A DNA stretch of 14,685 nt from a bacterium (GCA_030647855.1 JAUSIJ010000002.1:1-14685); one strand, 5' to 3'; counted from the first letter of the stretch, positions 5,628 to 12,088 are shown. Translations and numbers: made by a program. Notes: generated by a model from the letters alone, not told the origin.

Positions 5628-6799
5628 ATACTGCTTATTTCTCGGAGCCGCAAGCGCCGCCGGCCACGCGCGTGCGCGTGCGCCGCCGGCTCGAGGAAGT
5701 CAAAACGCCCGTTAAGAAGCGGCCGAGACTCATGATGCATCTTGGCTATTTGGCGGTTATCGTTCTTTTGATCGCTTACATACTCGTTAATGCATTTTTT
5801 ATGCCCGGAGCCTACTCTCATCTTTCGGTTTTCGCCTCGATTCCATACTGGGATCAGGACAGAGCTTTTGAATCTCTGCGACGCAACTCGCGTTCGATCG
5901 ATTTTGTGTCGGTTTTTTGGTATCACCTTGACCCCGAAGGCAATATCGCCACGTATGCCGACGCAAAAGAGGATTCGACTATTCTCAATTTTGCCAAAGC
6001 CAATGGTCAGAAAGTGCTCGCCTTGGTGGCCAACCTGCCCGATAAACAGGGAGAGAGCTGGGACTCCGATATTGTGGCGCAGGTTATCGAAGGCGAAGAA
6101 GCGCGAAGCGATCATATCGACGCTCTCGTGGCGCTCGCGGACGAGAAAGGTTTTGACGGCATCAATATTGATTACGAATTTTTGGAGCCGGAACTCCGCG
6201 GCGACTTTTCTCTTTTTATCCGAGATCTTGGAGAAGCGCTGCACAGCAGGGGGAAACTTCTTGGCGTTGCCATCCACCCGAAAACCGGTGAAAACAATTC
6301 AACTGAAAACAACGGATCCTGGGCACAGGATTGGGTAGCCATCCACCCGTACGTTGACCACCTCTATTTCATGACCTACGGCGAAAATTCGCTTGAAGAT
6401 GGACCGGGGCCTGTCGCGACCGGTCAGTGGATACGAGAGGTGGTTGCGTATGCTCAAGAAGTAGGAGTACCGAATGAGAAAATTTTTGCCGGTCTCGGTC
6501 TCTACGGGCAGGAGTGGCATGAAAAAGGAGATGCGTATGAGGGCGTCAATGCCGACTGGACTTACGCTGATATTGTCAAAATAGTAAATAAAAATGAGGG
6601 AGATTTCTCCCGCTCAATGCAGAGCATGGTGCCGATTTATGAATACGGCGAGGAAGGCGATCGCCACGTCATTTGGTTTGAGGATAGCGAGAGCCTCGCC
6701 AAGAAACTCCACCTTATTTCGAAACTTGGGGTACAGGGTGTGGCCCTGTGGCGGCTTGGGGGCGAGGACTCGAAACTTTGGGAAGAACTCGGCCACTAG
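5600..6799 (+). CDS. Membrane-anchored GH18-fold glycosidase
   Basis: Residues 1-46 are a basic cytoplasmic tail. Residues 47-67 form a membrane helix (LGYLAVIVLLIAYILVNAFF) and the rest lies outside. The barrel carries DGINIDYE (186-193), the GH18 DxxDxDxE motif in the DG-N-D-E form typical of YaaH/SleL-like spore-coat and cell-wall hydrolases. The catalytic Glu193 is present. Further barrel features are YVDHLYFMTYGE, IFAGLGLYGQEW and GVQGVALWRLGGED near the C-terminus. It probably cuts an N-acetylhexosamine polymer such as peptidoglycan or a surface glycan. The start overlaps the WbqC gene by 28 bases and lacks a good SD. An ATG pair just before the helix is an alternative start. The last 86 bases overlap the 3' end of the opposing GT2 gene. 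Confidence 0.9.
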   Translation: MEHTSRRKINTAYFSEPQAPPATRVRVRRRLEEVKTPVKKRPRLMMHLGYLAVIVLLIAYILVNAFFMPGAYSHLSVFASIPYWDQDRAFESLRRNSRSIDFVSVFWYHLDPEGNIATYADAKEDSTILNFAKANGQKVLALVANLPDKQGESWDSDIVAQVIEGEEARSDHIDALVALADEKGFDGINIDYEFLEPELRGDFSLFIRDLGEALHSRGKLLGVAIHPKTGENNSTENNGSWAQDWVAIHPYVDHLYFMTYGENSLEDGPGPVATGQWIREVVAYAQEVGVPNEKIFAGLGLYGQEWHEKGDAYEGVNADWTYADIVKIVNKNEGDFSRSMQSMVPIYEYGEEGDRHVIWFEDSESLAKKLHLISKLGVQGVALWRLGGEDSKLWEELGH

Positions 6800-8525
6800 T
6801 AATAGGCAAGTGGCGGGCGGGACTTTTCCACATTCCTTCCGATTGGAGATAGATCGATCCCGGAATGGAGGTCAGGTATATGGCGGCGTCAATATAGCGT
6901 ATAACGAAGAACCCGAGACCATAGACAAGGAGCATCGGCTTGCGCTCGATCAGGGCGACGAAGACGGTCATAAGATAATCGGCTAGGAAGATGCCGACCG
7001 CAAGTCCGGTGAAAGAAATCTCGCCAAGATATGGAAGAAAGAATGGCTCGAATCCCCGAGCGGCAAAAATGAGGATAGCGAGGGGGAGCCAGAGGACGAT
7101 AGCGAGGGCATAGAGGAACATTTCTAGGGTAAAGACAAAGTTGGCAAACCAAAACCAGCTTGGCCAGGCTCCGTGACGGAAAAAAGTTTGCCAATAGCCG
7201 ACATACCAGCGTTTTACTTGCTTGGCATAATCCCGGAGCGTGTACGGCTCTTGGTCGAGGATGAATGCTCTCGGGGTGAAAGCGATTTTTCCGAGCTTCT
7301 TATGATAGACCTGGAAAGTCATATTGAAATCTTCGATCAAGAGTCCCGGTTCATCAATTCGAATGTGTTTCAGGGCGCTTGTGCGATAGAGACTTGAGCC
7401 GCCTGGGGCGATCGGCGTGGCGTTCAAGAGTGTCGAAGTCTGACCGAATTTGATGCCGTACTGAAGCAGGCGCCAGAGCTTGATGCGGTAAGCGGTCGGG
7501 TACATCGCGCGGCGCGGGAAAAGGTGGTCAAACCACTGGGATTTTTCATGTCCCGCCACAGCCACGAAACGCTCGTCGTCGAGGAGAGGTACCGCCTCCT
7601 TCAAAAAATTCTTATCCACTCGGCTGTCGGCATCGAGGAAAAGGATGGCATCATACCGGTCGAGGAGCTGCCAGTGGTTCAAGGTCCCAACGAGCGCCTT
7701 GGCTTTACCTTGGTTCGGGGAAATATCAAGGACATTGATGCCGTGGCTTCGTACTATCGCGGACGTAGCGTCCGTCGAGCCGTCGTTCCCGACGTAAATA
7801 TTTGAAGCTGGCAGGATAGCACAAAGAGACCGAAGAGTATCTCCGATGGTGAGTTCCTCGTTGTGTGCGGCGATCAGAGCGGCGATTCGCTCTCGCGGAA
7901 TGCGGGTCGCGACAGGCAAAGTTTTAGGCCGATAAAAAAAGGGCGAAACGGTTTCGACGAGTGCGGCCTCGATTCCTCCAAGGTAAATGAGCCCCGCTCC
8001 GAGCGAGTAGAAGACCCACCGGTCGGCGGCGGCAAATGATATGAATTTGCGATAGGCGAGGGGAAGCCATGCCTCGAGCGTGATCATGGTGAAAAGCCAG
8101 AAAAAGCCGGCGGCGATGGTGAGAAGAATTAAATCCGCAAAAATAAATTTGAAGCCGCGAAACCGGTGAAGTCGAACGGTGGCGTACCCGAATATGGCGC
8201 CAAGCGCCGCCCAGAGAGGAAGTATTCCATAAATAATATTTTCGCCCGAGAGCGACACTATTTCTCCGACGAGATTGTCGCCGAGCACGCCGAAGATCAC
8301 GACAAGAAGAGCAAGGGCGCTTATACCGAGCGCCGGGATGAATGCTTCTATGTAAAAGGCCCTCCGCCAGAATTGGCCCCAGGTGAACGGAACATTTTGT
8401 TTGGGCGGCAGTTCACCGGCCACTTCGGTCCGATAGCGTTCGCTTAAAAAACGGATGAGGCCAATGATTGCCCAAAAGCCGTAATTGAGTCCGATGAAAA
8501 GGAGTATGAGCGACAGGCCATTCAT
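6714..8525 (-). CDS. Membrane glycosyltransferase family 2 (cellulose/hyaluronan-synthase type)
   Basis: This 603-residue processive-type GT2 would polymerise or transfer sugars from nucleotide donors and thread the product across the membrane. About five hydrophobic helices lie in the first 190 residues, an unusually long N-terminal block. The catalytic domain has ALIAAHNEELTIGDT, VGNDGSTD, FLDADSR (D298-A-D300), the acceptor-side IEDFNM (E398-D399) and QVKRW (436-440), all in family order. Three or so C-terminal helices follow, then a Pro/Ser-rich tail. The product sugar cannot be told. The start has no SD; AATAAT (complement of 8531-8536) lies five bases upstream, fitting leaderless translation. 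Its end overlaps the GH18-fold gene by 86 bases on the other strand. Confidence 0.92.
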   Translation of the reverse strand: MNGLSLILLFIGLNYGFWAIIGLIRFLSERYRTEVAGELPPKQNVPFTWGQFWRRAFYIEAFIPALGISALALLVVIFGVLGDNLVGEIVSLSGENIIYGILPLWAALGAIFGYATVRLHRFRGFKFIFADLILLTIAAGFFWLFTMITLEAWLPLAYRKFISFAAADRWVFYSLGAGLIYLGGIEAALVETVSPFFYRPKTLPVATRIPRERIAALIAAHNEELTIGDTLRSLCAILPASNIYVGNDGSTDATSAIVRSHGINVLDISPNQGKAKALVGTLNHWQLLDRYDAILFLDADSRVDKNFLKEAVPLLDDERFVAVAGHEKSQWFDHLFPRRAMYPTAYRIKLWRLLQYGIKFGQTSTLLNATPIAPGGSSLYRTSALKHIRIDEPGLLIEDFNMTFQVYHKKLGKIAFTPRAFILDQEPYTLRDYAKQVKRWYVGYWQTFFRHGAWPSWFWFANFVFTLEMFLYALAIVLWLPLAILIFAARGFEPFFLPYLGEISFTGLAVGIFLADYLMTVFVALIERKPMLLVYGLGFFVIRYIDAAIYLTSIPGSIYLQSEGMWKSPARHLPITSGRVLPKVSSPRPQAATGPHPVPQVSK

Positions 8526-8658
8526 AGCCCATTATTAATGCGTTGATATGAGGTTCGAATGAACTCACAGGCTTCAGATGCTCTCGCTTGGTTGTTCAGA
8601 CATAAAACAGAACGCAATTAAAATTATTGTGCGGCCATATGTCTTCCTGAAATGTTAA

Positions 8659-8689
8659 TAAAAAAATCCTCCACTGGTCGTGGAGGATT
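8659..8689 (-). terminator. Terminator of the minus-strand two-gene unit
   Basis: Read on the minus strand, AATCCTCCAC/GTGGAGGATT forms a perfect 10-bp stem with a five-base loop and is followed by a T run. It lies 17 bases after the stop codon of the 170-aa gene. Confidence 0.92.
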
Positions 8690-8706
8690 GTGAGAGCTTC
8701 TGTGAC

Positions 8707-9219
8707 TTACTCCGCCTCGACTTTCTCATAGGTAGTTGGCGGTTTGTCGTCCTTGGTGTTGAATGGCGCCCAGTTGAATTTTTCCGATGCGGCATTGTAG
8801 TCGCGTACCAGATTGTTCCGCTGGGAGAGGACAGCGACAAGGTCGTCACGGACCTGGCTTGATTGGCGATTGTACTCCACTTGTATGTGTGGCGGCCACT
8901 TGGCCCGATCCTCACCATAGCTCATGTACTCGTCTTTCAGGTTTGTCTTGCGGCTCTTGAACAGCTCGACGTCCTGGTCCATCTTGGTGATTGCATTCGA
9001 TTGCTCAACGAACCACTCGTACTTCTTGAGACCTGCGCGAGGACCGAATTGCTCCTGAGTTACCTGGGCGGCTTCGCTAAACCAGCCAAGGACCCAGCCG
9101 ACGCTACCAATGACGACCGTCAGAGCAATAATAAAGAATACGAATGCCCAGACAGCCTTTTTTCCTGTTCCTACTGGATCACGCTCGAATCCTTGTGACC
9201 ATTCTTGAGAACTTCTCAT
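8707..9219 (-). CDS. Single-pass membrane protein with coiled-coil domain (170 aa)
   Basis: The ATG is set by AAGGAG a few bases upstream. A short N-terminal cytoplasmic tail is followed by one membrane helix at about residues 23-46 (AVWAFVFFIIALTVVIGSVG). A mostly helical, charged domain then follows, ending RNNLVRDYNAASEKFNWAPF. I remember similar unnamed proteins, and the RNNLVRDYNAASEKFN stretch loosely recalls LemA, but length and order differ, so I leave it unnamed. It is the second gene of a minus-strand unit, 33 bases after the secreted protein, and is closed by a terminator. Strong SDs and a consensus promoter set this pair apart from its SD-poor neighbours. Confidence 0.8.
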   Translation of the reverse strand: MRSSQEWSQGFERDPVGTGKKAVWAFVFFIIALTVVIGSVGWVLGWFSEAAQVTQEQFGPRAGLKKYEWFVEQSNAITKMDQDVELFKSRKTNLKDEYMSYGEDRAKWPPHIQVEYNRQSSQVRDDLVAVLSQRNNLVRDYNAASEKFNWAPFNTKDDKPPTTYEKVEAE

Positions 9220-9252
9220 TCGAATCTCCTTTCGTTAGAGGTTTTGTGTCAG

Positions 9253-9873
9253 TTACTTGCCTTCCTGCTTCTTGAGTTCCACCTCCTGTTGTTTTTGCCA
9301 GGCGGTTGCAGCTTGGTTGGCGTTGTAGAGCCCGGTGATCTGGTCCATTGGGTTTTCAAGGTCGATTGGGTAATCTGTTACGAGATATCCGAGCCCGCCG
9401 GCGGTACCCCATTGATGGTATCGGCCCATCGGATCAAACCAATAAATGTAGTTGTCTGAACCTCCATATGTCCCATCTGGTCCAAGCAACTCATCAGTAG
9501 TCCACTCATTGTAACGTGGAAGTGATGAACTGGTGGAACTAGAGATGTATGTTCCTGCTGCCTTGCTCGGTTCGAGACGTTTGCCGGAACTCGTGACCTT
9601 GTTGCGAACTGGCATCCGCCGGACAATCTTGCCGTCAAGCGCAATCATATGGATCCACATCACCTTGGTTGGGTCAGTTGTGATCCGAATGCGATCCTGA
9701 ACATTCTGCTGTTCGCAGGTTTGGCCCTTCGAATTGAGGGGAACCGAAATTACTTTGGCCTGCATTGCCCCGCTCGCCGACTGCTGGTTGCTCGCTTCTT
9801 CACAGCCACCTTCTGCACCAAGCATAAGGGAGACCATAAAAAGCATAGCAAAAATACAAGACGCTTTTTTCAT
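9253..9873 (-). CDS. Secreted protein with N-terminal signal peptide (206 aa)
   Basis: An AAAGGAG site precedes the ATG. The N-terminus is a classic export signal (MKKASCIFAMLFMVSLMLGA) followed by EGGCEE. The cysteine could be lipidated, but the residues before it do not fit a standard lipobox. The body has PTKVMWIHMIALDGKIVRRM and NKVTSSGKRL, then GPDGTYGGSDNYIYWFDPMG. This order matches unnamed proteins I recall, with a pattern like IYxIxxDGKVV, KGKVSS and LDGSYGxNxxxIFFF, of unknown function. It is the promoter-proximal gene of the unit with the membrane/coiled-coil protein and may bind it at the membrane; that partnership is inferred from the operon only. Confidence 0.82.
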   Translation of the reverse strand: MKKASCIFAMLFMVSLMLGAEGGCEEASNQQSASGAMQAKVISVPLNSKGQTCEQQNVQDRIRITTDPTKVMWIHMIALDGKIVRRMPVRNKVTSSGKRLEPSKAAGTYISSSTSSSLPRYNEWTTDELLGPDGTYGGSDNYIYWFDPMGRYHQWGTAGGLGYLVTDYPIDLENPMDQITGLYNANQAATAWQKQQEVELKKQEGK

Positions 9874-9947
9874 TGCCTTCTCCTTTCAAGGAACTGGCCT
9901 ACATCGGCCACAGTTTTCAGCAACACATTGTTGCCTTTCTAAGGCCT

Positions 9948-9976
9948 TTCTTATCACATGAGACATAAATTGTCAA
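9948..9976 (-). promoter_or_regulatory. Promoter of the secreted/membrane protein pair
   Basis: On the minus strand, consensus TTGACA (complement of 9971-9976), a 17-base spacer and TAAGAA (complement of 9948-9953) with a TGA extension. It leaves a leader of about 70 bases before the SD of the 206-aa gene. Confidence 0.8.
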
Positions 9977-10229
9977 CTAGCAATATTAAGGTCGGACCTA
10001 ACACAGAGAATCATTAAGATAATTTTAGTTCTTGGTAAGTTTTTTGAGGCCATCTTTCAAAATCTTGGACGGACGTCCATATTTTGACTTTTTTGGTCAG
10101 AAGCGGCAGCGAGGGAAATATTTTATTTGCAAATACGCGTTAGACCGCCAACGGGGTCAATAGCTCTTCTTCATGATACGTCCATCGGGAAAAGTGTATT
10201 CTGGTCAGTGGTCGCACATAGAACCTAGT
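9977..10229. other. Gene-free spacer
   Basis: I see no gene here. It holds a few small dyads (AGGTC/GACCT near 9990 and GGACGTCC near 10070) and T-rich tracts. An open frame starting at the ATG 10173 runs into the next gene but has no ribosome site, so I start that gene later. Confidence 0.5.
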
Positions 10230-10436
10230 ATGAAAAAAATTACTACATGGCTTGTTGCCGATTGCGGCAAGATTCCCAGTAAGAGTCATTGCCACGTCGT
10301 CACTATGGCTCCCGAGGATCAGCGCAAGGATTTTATTGACGCTGTCGCGGCGCATGCGGTGACAAAACACGGGGATCTCGACACTCCGGAACTGCGCACC
10401 GAACTTACCGAAACACTCGAACGTGTAGAGCCGTAA
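10230..10436 (+). CDS. Small DUF1059-like protein (68 aa)
   Basis: Starting at ATG 10230 the protein opens MKKITTWLVADCGKIPSKSH. It contains CHVVTMAPEDQRKDFIDAV and ends with AAHAVTKHGDLDTPELRTEL. The Cys near residue 11, the later Cys-His, and the HA-x(3)-HG-x-x-x-TPEL tail resemble DUF1059-type small proteins, which lack a proven function. Two cysteines and several histidines would suit metal binding. The open frame extends to ATG 10173, but those 19 residues are unlike the family. No SD is present; TAGAAC (10219-10224) five bases upstream is a possible leaderless -10. Confidence 0.6.
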   Translation: MKKITTWLVADCGKIPSKSHCHVVTMAPEDQRKDFIDAVAAHAVTKHGDLDTPELRTELTETLERVEP

Positions 10437-10462
10437 CTCCCACCTTCTGTCCGTTGAATAAA

Positions 10463-10471
10463 TGCTACAAT
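10463..10471 (+). promoter_or_regulatory. Extended -10 upstream of tRNA-Gln
   Basis: TGC followed by TACAAT (10466-10471) fits the extended -10 pattern and overlaps the palindrome CTACAATTGTAG. Transcription would start near 10478 and read through a leader of about 130 bases into the tRNA. Confidence 0.5.
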
Positions 10472-10522
10472 TGTAGTACTTTAAGGTACGAGTTTTTGTG
10501 TTTTTGGTTAATTTTTTTGCGG

Positions 10523-10566
10523 GATCGCCCGTCTCGCTCGGTAAGCAAAGCGAGCCGAGGCGGATC
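10523..10566 (+). other. Imperfect stem-loop in the tRNA leader
   Basis: The ends are GATC and GATC, with GC-rich arms (CTCGCT pairing with AGCGAG in the centre). It is an imperfect 44-base inverted repeat between the promoter and the tRNA. No T run follows, so it is not a clear terminator. Confidence 0.4.
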
Positions 10567-10606
10567 TAATGGTAGATTTATGTGGAGGAAAAATCATGGG
10601 TAGTGC

Positions 10607-10680
10607 TGCGGGTTCGTCTAATGGTAGGACATCGCCCTTTGGAGGCGAGTATCTTGGTTCGAGTCCAAGACCCGCAGCCA
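10607..10680 (+). tRNA. tRNA-Gln (anticodon TTG)
   Basis: A full cloverleaf can be drawn over 74 bases. The acceptor TGCGGGT pairs with ACCCGCA. The D-arm is GTC/GAC around TAATGGTAG. The anticodon stem TCGCC/GGCGA has loop CTTTGGA, giving anticodon TTG. The T-arm CTTGG/CCAAG encloses TTCGAGT. The unpaired G and encoded CCA follow. The T at position 1 fits glutamine tRNAs. Confidence 0.95.
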
Positions 10681-10682
10681 AG

Positions 10683-10697
10683 TTGAGCGACGCTCAA
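10683..10697 (+). other. Short hairpin right after tRNA-Gln
   Basis: TTGAGCG and CGCTCAA surround one base, two bases after the encoded CCA. With GAC as the loop this is a six-bp stem. There is only a weak T stretch later, so it could be a 3'-processing signal or weak terminator. Confidence 0.35.
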
Positions 10698-10788
10698 GTC
10701 GCTTTAATGAAACACTTCTTTAGTCTTGCATAGAGCATAATTGAGCTGAATGCGATACAATTAATTTATTAAGAACTAACTTATTCGT

Positions 10789-11337
10789 ATGACAAACAGA
10801 ATGGAAGGAGATTTTGAAGGCAATAATCATGGTGAAAAAGTGAGTCGGATAAATGAAGTTTTTGATGAAATTAATACATTTGATCAAACTAAAGAAGAGG
10901 ATAGGGCAGAAGTAAGGAAGAAAGAAATAGAAATAGCTGAATTGGTGAAACAAATTGTTGAACCCGAGATTTTGAAAAAATACATTCAAATGTACGGTCT
11001 CGGTCATTCCAGTATTGTAATGGACCTAGCAATAGATAAGGAATTCCTTGCGAACCCTAATGGTTACGTAAAAAGAAAAGTGGATGAAATGGAATCAGGA
11101 GACATTGAGGCACACTACGAAACTGTTCTTGATATTTTAAGAAATGCTAAAAAAGACCCTCAATCAGGTTTTAGTCCCTCAGATATAGCAAATGCTACAA
11201 AACGAATGGTTGAAATGTATAATGAAGGAAATTCAAAGGGTAAGCATATTAAAGTAGAAAATATCCCTGATCTCTACTCAATCGCCATGGATGATAAGTT
11301 TTTACAAAATCCTTTCGAATATTTAGATAATTTATAA
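10789..11337 (+). CDS. Unknown protein with a duplicated motif (182 aa)
   Basis: I do not recognise a family. The protein is highly charged and predicted mostly helical, with no signal peptide, membrane helix or cysteine. Two stretches resemble each other: DLAIDKEFLANPNGY (79-93) and DLYSIAMDDKFLQNPFEY (161-178), sharing an aspartate, a Phe-Leu pair, Asn-Pro and Tyr. This suggests an ancient internal repeat of about 80 residues. The start has no SD; TAACTT (10777-10782) or TACAAT (10756-10761) could serve as -10. An in-frame ATG at 10801 is a second choice. Its AT-rich codons contrast with the GC-rich genes in the left half. Confidence 0.75.
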   Translation: MTNRMEGDFEGNNHGEKVSRINEVFDEINTFDQTKEEDRAEVRKKEIEIAELVKQIVEPEILKKYIQMYGLGHSSIVMDLAIDKEFLANPNGYVKRKVDEMESGDIEAHYETVLDILRNAKKDPQSGFSPSDIANATKRMVEMYNEGNSKGKHIKVENIPDLYSIAMDDKFLQNPFEYLDNL

Positions 11338-11377
11338 AGCAGGTCGCTCGAGTCGCTTCATTTGAAAACCAAAAAGA

Positions 11378-11386
11378 TGCTAAAAT
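11378..11386 (+). promoter_or_regulatory. Extended -10 before the hairpin region
   Basis: TGC then TAAAAT (11381-11386). Transcription would start near 11393 and enter the hairpin region at 11440-11500. No coding start with SD lies downstream, so a non-coding transcript is possible. Confidence 0.35.
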
Positions 11387-11418
11387 AACATTACAGGGCC
11401 TAACCTATTACGGTTCTA

Positions 11419-11519
11419 GCTCGAGATGGCCAGCCGCGAAATTTTAAGAAGCGTAGCGACTATAAAATTTCAGAGTCCAGCATATAAATGCTGGACTCTG
11501 TCGAACGATGCTCGAGATG
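11419..11519. repeat. Two hairpins between direct repeats
   Basis: The direct repeat GCTCGAGATG occurs at 11419-11428 and 11510-11519. Between the copies are a nine-bp AT-rich dyad (GAAATTTTA/TAAAATTTC, about 11437-11471) and a perfect 13-bp stem, CAGAGTCCAGCAT (11471-11483) and its inverse (11488-11500), with loop ATAA. No T run follows, so this is not a standard terminator. It lies about 240 bases before a REP-associated transposase stub and may be a REP-like element or part of a structured RNA. Confidence 0.65.
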
Positions 11520-11532
11520 TGTTTCATACTAT

Positions 11533-11546
11533 ATCAATATATTGAT
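11533..11546. repeat. Palindrome ATCAATATATTGAT
   Basis: A perfect 14-base AT-rich palindrome in the gene-free stretch 11338-11758. It could be a protein-binding dyad; nothing else marks its role. Confidence 0.4.
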
Positions 11547-11581
11547 TAGGAACGTCATTCCAGCTTAATTGAGTTCAAAAA

Positions 11582-11611
11582 TCTTCGGAAAGAATACAAT
11601 CATTTGTTATA
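11582..11611 (+). repeat. 30-base promoter-containing repeat, copy 1
   Basis: It matches 12352-12381 at 28 of 30 bases, the last 22 being identical. It contains an extended -10 (TGT then TATATT, 11605-11613). Transcription would start near 11620. Downstream there is only a weak open frame (11658-11756, TTG start after AGAGGA) that I do not call as a gene. Confidence 0.75.
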
Positions 11612-11758
11612 TTGTTGGGACAATAGGCATTTGCACGTAGATCCAAGAGGACTAACCTTGAATGAACCGCAAAAAATGCACCTTCGATCCCGCAAAAAAT
11701 TGGCCGAACAACTAGGGAATAGGGTCAGCCAGCATTTTGAGCTTGATATCTTATAATT

Positions 11759-11842
11759 ATGTCTAGGATTGAAAGAATAGATATTGGTCACCATCTCTAT
11801 CATGTGATAAACCATGCTAACGCTCGCGCGCGGGTTTTTTGA
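11759..11842 (+). pseudogene. N-terminal stub of REP-associated/IS200-like tyrosine transposase
   Basis: The ATG opens MSRIERIDIGHHLYHVINHA and ends NARARVF before TGA. This matches the start of REP-associated tyrosine transposases (RIDIG..YHVINRxNxR..IF), part of the Y1/HUH family that cuts single-stranded DNA. Only 27 residues remain of a protein normally well over 150. The His-x-His and catalytic tyrosine are missing. A shift at the T6 run (11835-11840) would add only about six residues before another stop, so it is a true remnant, not one frameshift from repair. It lies among hairpins and repeats of the kind such enzymes mobilise. Confidence 0.72.
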
Positions 11843-11853
11843 TGGAAATAGTA

Positions 11854-11859
11854 TATAGT
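11854..11859 (+). promoter_or_regulatory. -10 box for the basic 38-aa ORF
   Basis: TATAGT ends eight bases before the ATG at 11868, in the leaderless geometry seen elsewhere in the window. No -35 is clear. Confidence 0.4.
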
Positions 11860-11867
11860 TGAATGAT

Positions 11868-11984
11868 ATGGCAAAAAGATTATCGGTAAACACAAAAAAT
11901 AAAACATCACGTTCTCGAAAAACAAAGAAGCGTCTTGAGATAAAACGCGCTCGACTTGCAATACAACGTAGTAAGCATTCGTAG
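11868..11984 (+). CDS. Very basic 38-residue protein
   Basis: The ORF begins MAKRLSVNTKNKTSRSRKTK and has 15 Lys/Arg among 38 residues, ending RLAIQRSKHS. There is no cysteine or hydrophobic stretch. It looks like a nucleic-acid-binding or ribosome-associated peptide, but I recognise no ribosomal protein. There is no SD; a -10 box sits just upstream. It lies right after the transposase stub and between the inverted 18-base motifs, so it could be cargo of a dead element or a chance frame. Confidence 0.5.
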   Translation: MAKRLSVNTKNKTSRSRKTKKRLEIKRARLAIQRSKHS

Positions 11985-12014
11985 AAAACCTTTACGGATA
12001 AGGGGATAAAGGTG

Positions 12015-12073
12015 GCTGACCTTATTTCTTGCAGTTAGACCAAAGAGAAATCTTAGCTGACCTCTATTTCCTT
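12015..12073 (+). repeat. Direct copies of GCTGACCT-TATTT motif
   Basis: GCTGACCTTATTTCTT (12015-12030) and GCTGACCTCTATTTCCTT (12056-12073) lie 41 bases apart, with a third short copy at 12390-12401 in the leader of the VOC gene. The inverse sits at 11713-11730. Confidence 0.5.
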
Positions 12074-12082
12074 AATGCTATT

Positions 12083-12088
12083 GATACT
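12083..12088 (+). promoter_or_regulatory. -10 box for the TTG-started ORF
   Basis: GATACT ends seven bases before the TTG at 12096, consistent with a leaderless message. Confidence 0.35.

Larger units (their letters stand above)
11713..12031. repeat. Inverted 18-base motif pair enclosing the transposase stub
   Basis: TAGGGAATAGGGTCAGCC (11713-11730) and GGCTGACCTTATTTCTTG (12014-12031) are inverted copies. Fourteen of 18 pairs are Watson-Crick, and the four others would be G-U pairs in RNA. A further direct copy of the right-hand motif lies at 12056-12073 and a short one (GCTGACCTATTT) at 12390-12401. The pair encloses the RAYT stub and the basic 38-aa ORF, as the ends of a small element might. 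Confidence 0.5.

Noticed and set aside
5612..6277. 221-residue open frame on the minus strand
   Set aside because: It is antisense to the GH18-fold gene with its intact DGINIDYE motif and has no recognisable domain.
10607..10788. tRNA-Gln as an attachment site of an integrated element
   Set aside because: I found no copy of the tRNA 3' end downstream and no integrase gene in the window.
11471..11500. Perfect 13-bp hairpin as a terminator
   Set aside because: It is followed by TCGAACGATG, not a T run, in either direction.
11658..11756. TTG-started 32-residue frame after AGAGGA
   Set aside because: It is short, has no recognisable similarity and overlaps the left inverted motif. It may be a gene remnant, but I cannot support it as a CDS.
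11820..11842. GC-rich run before TTTTTT as a terminator
   Set aside because: The GCTCGCGCGCGGG stretch cannot form a convincing stem with a normal loop; it codes for the end of the transposase stub.
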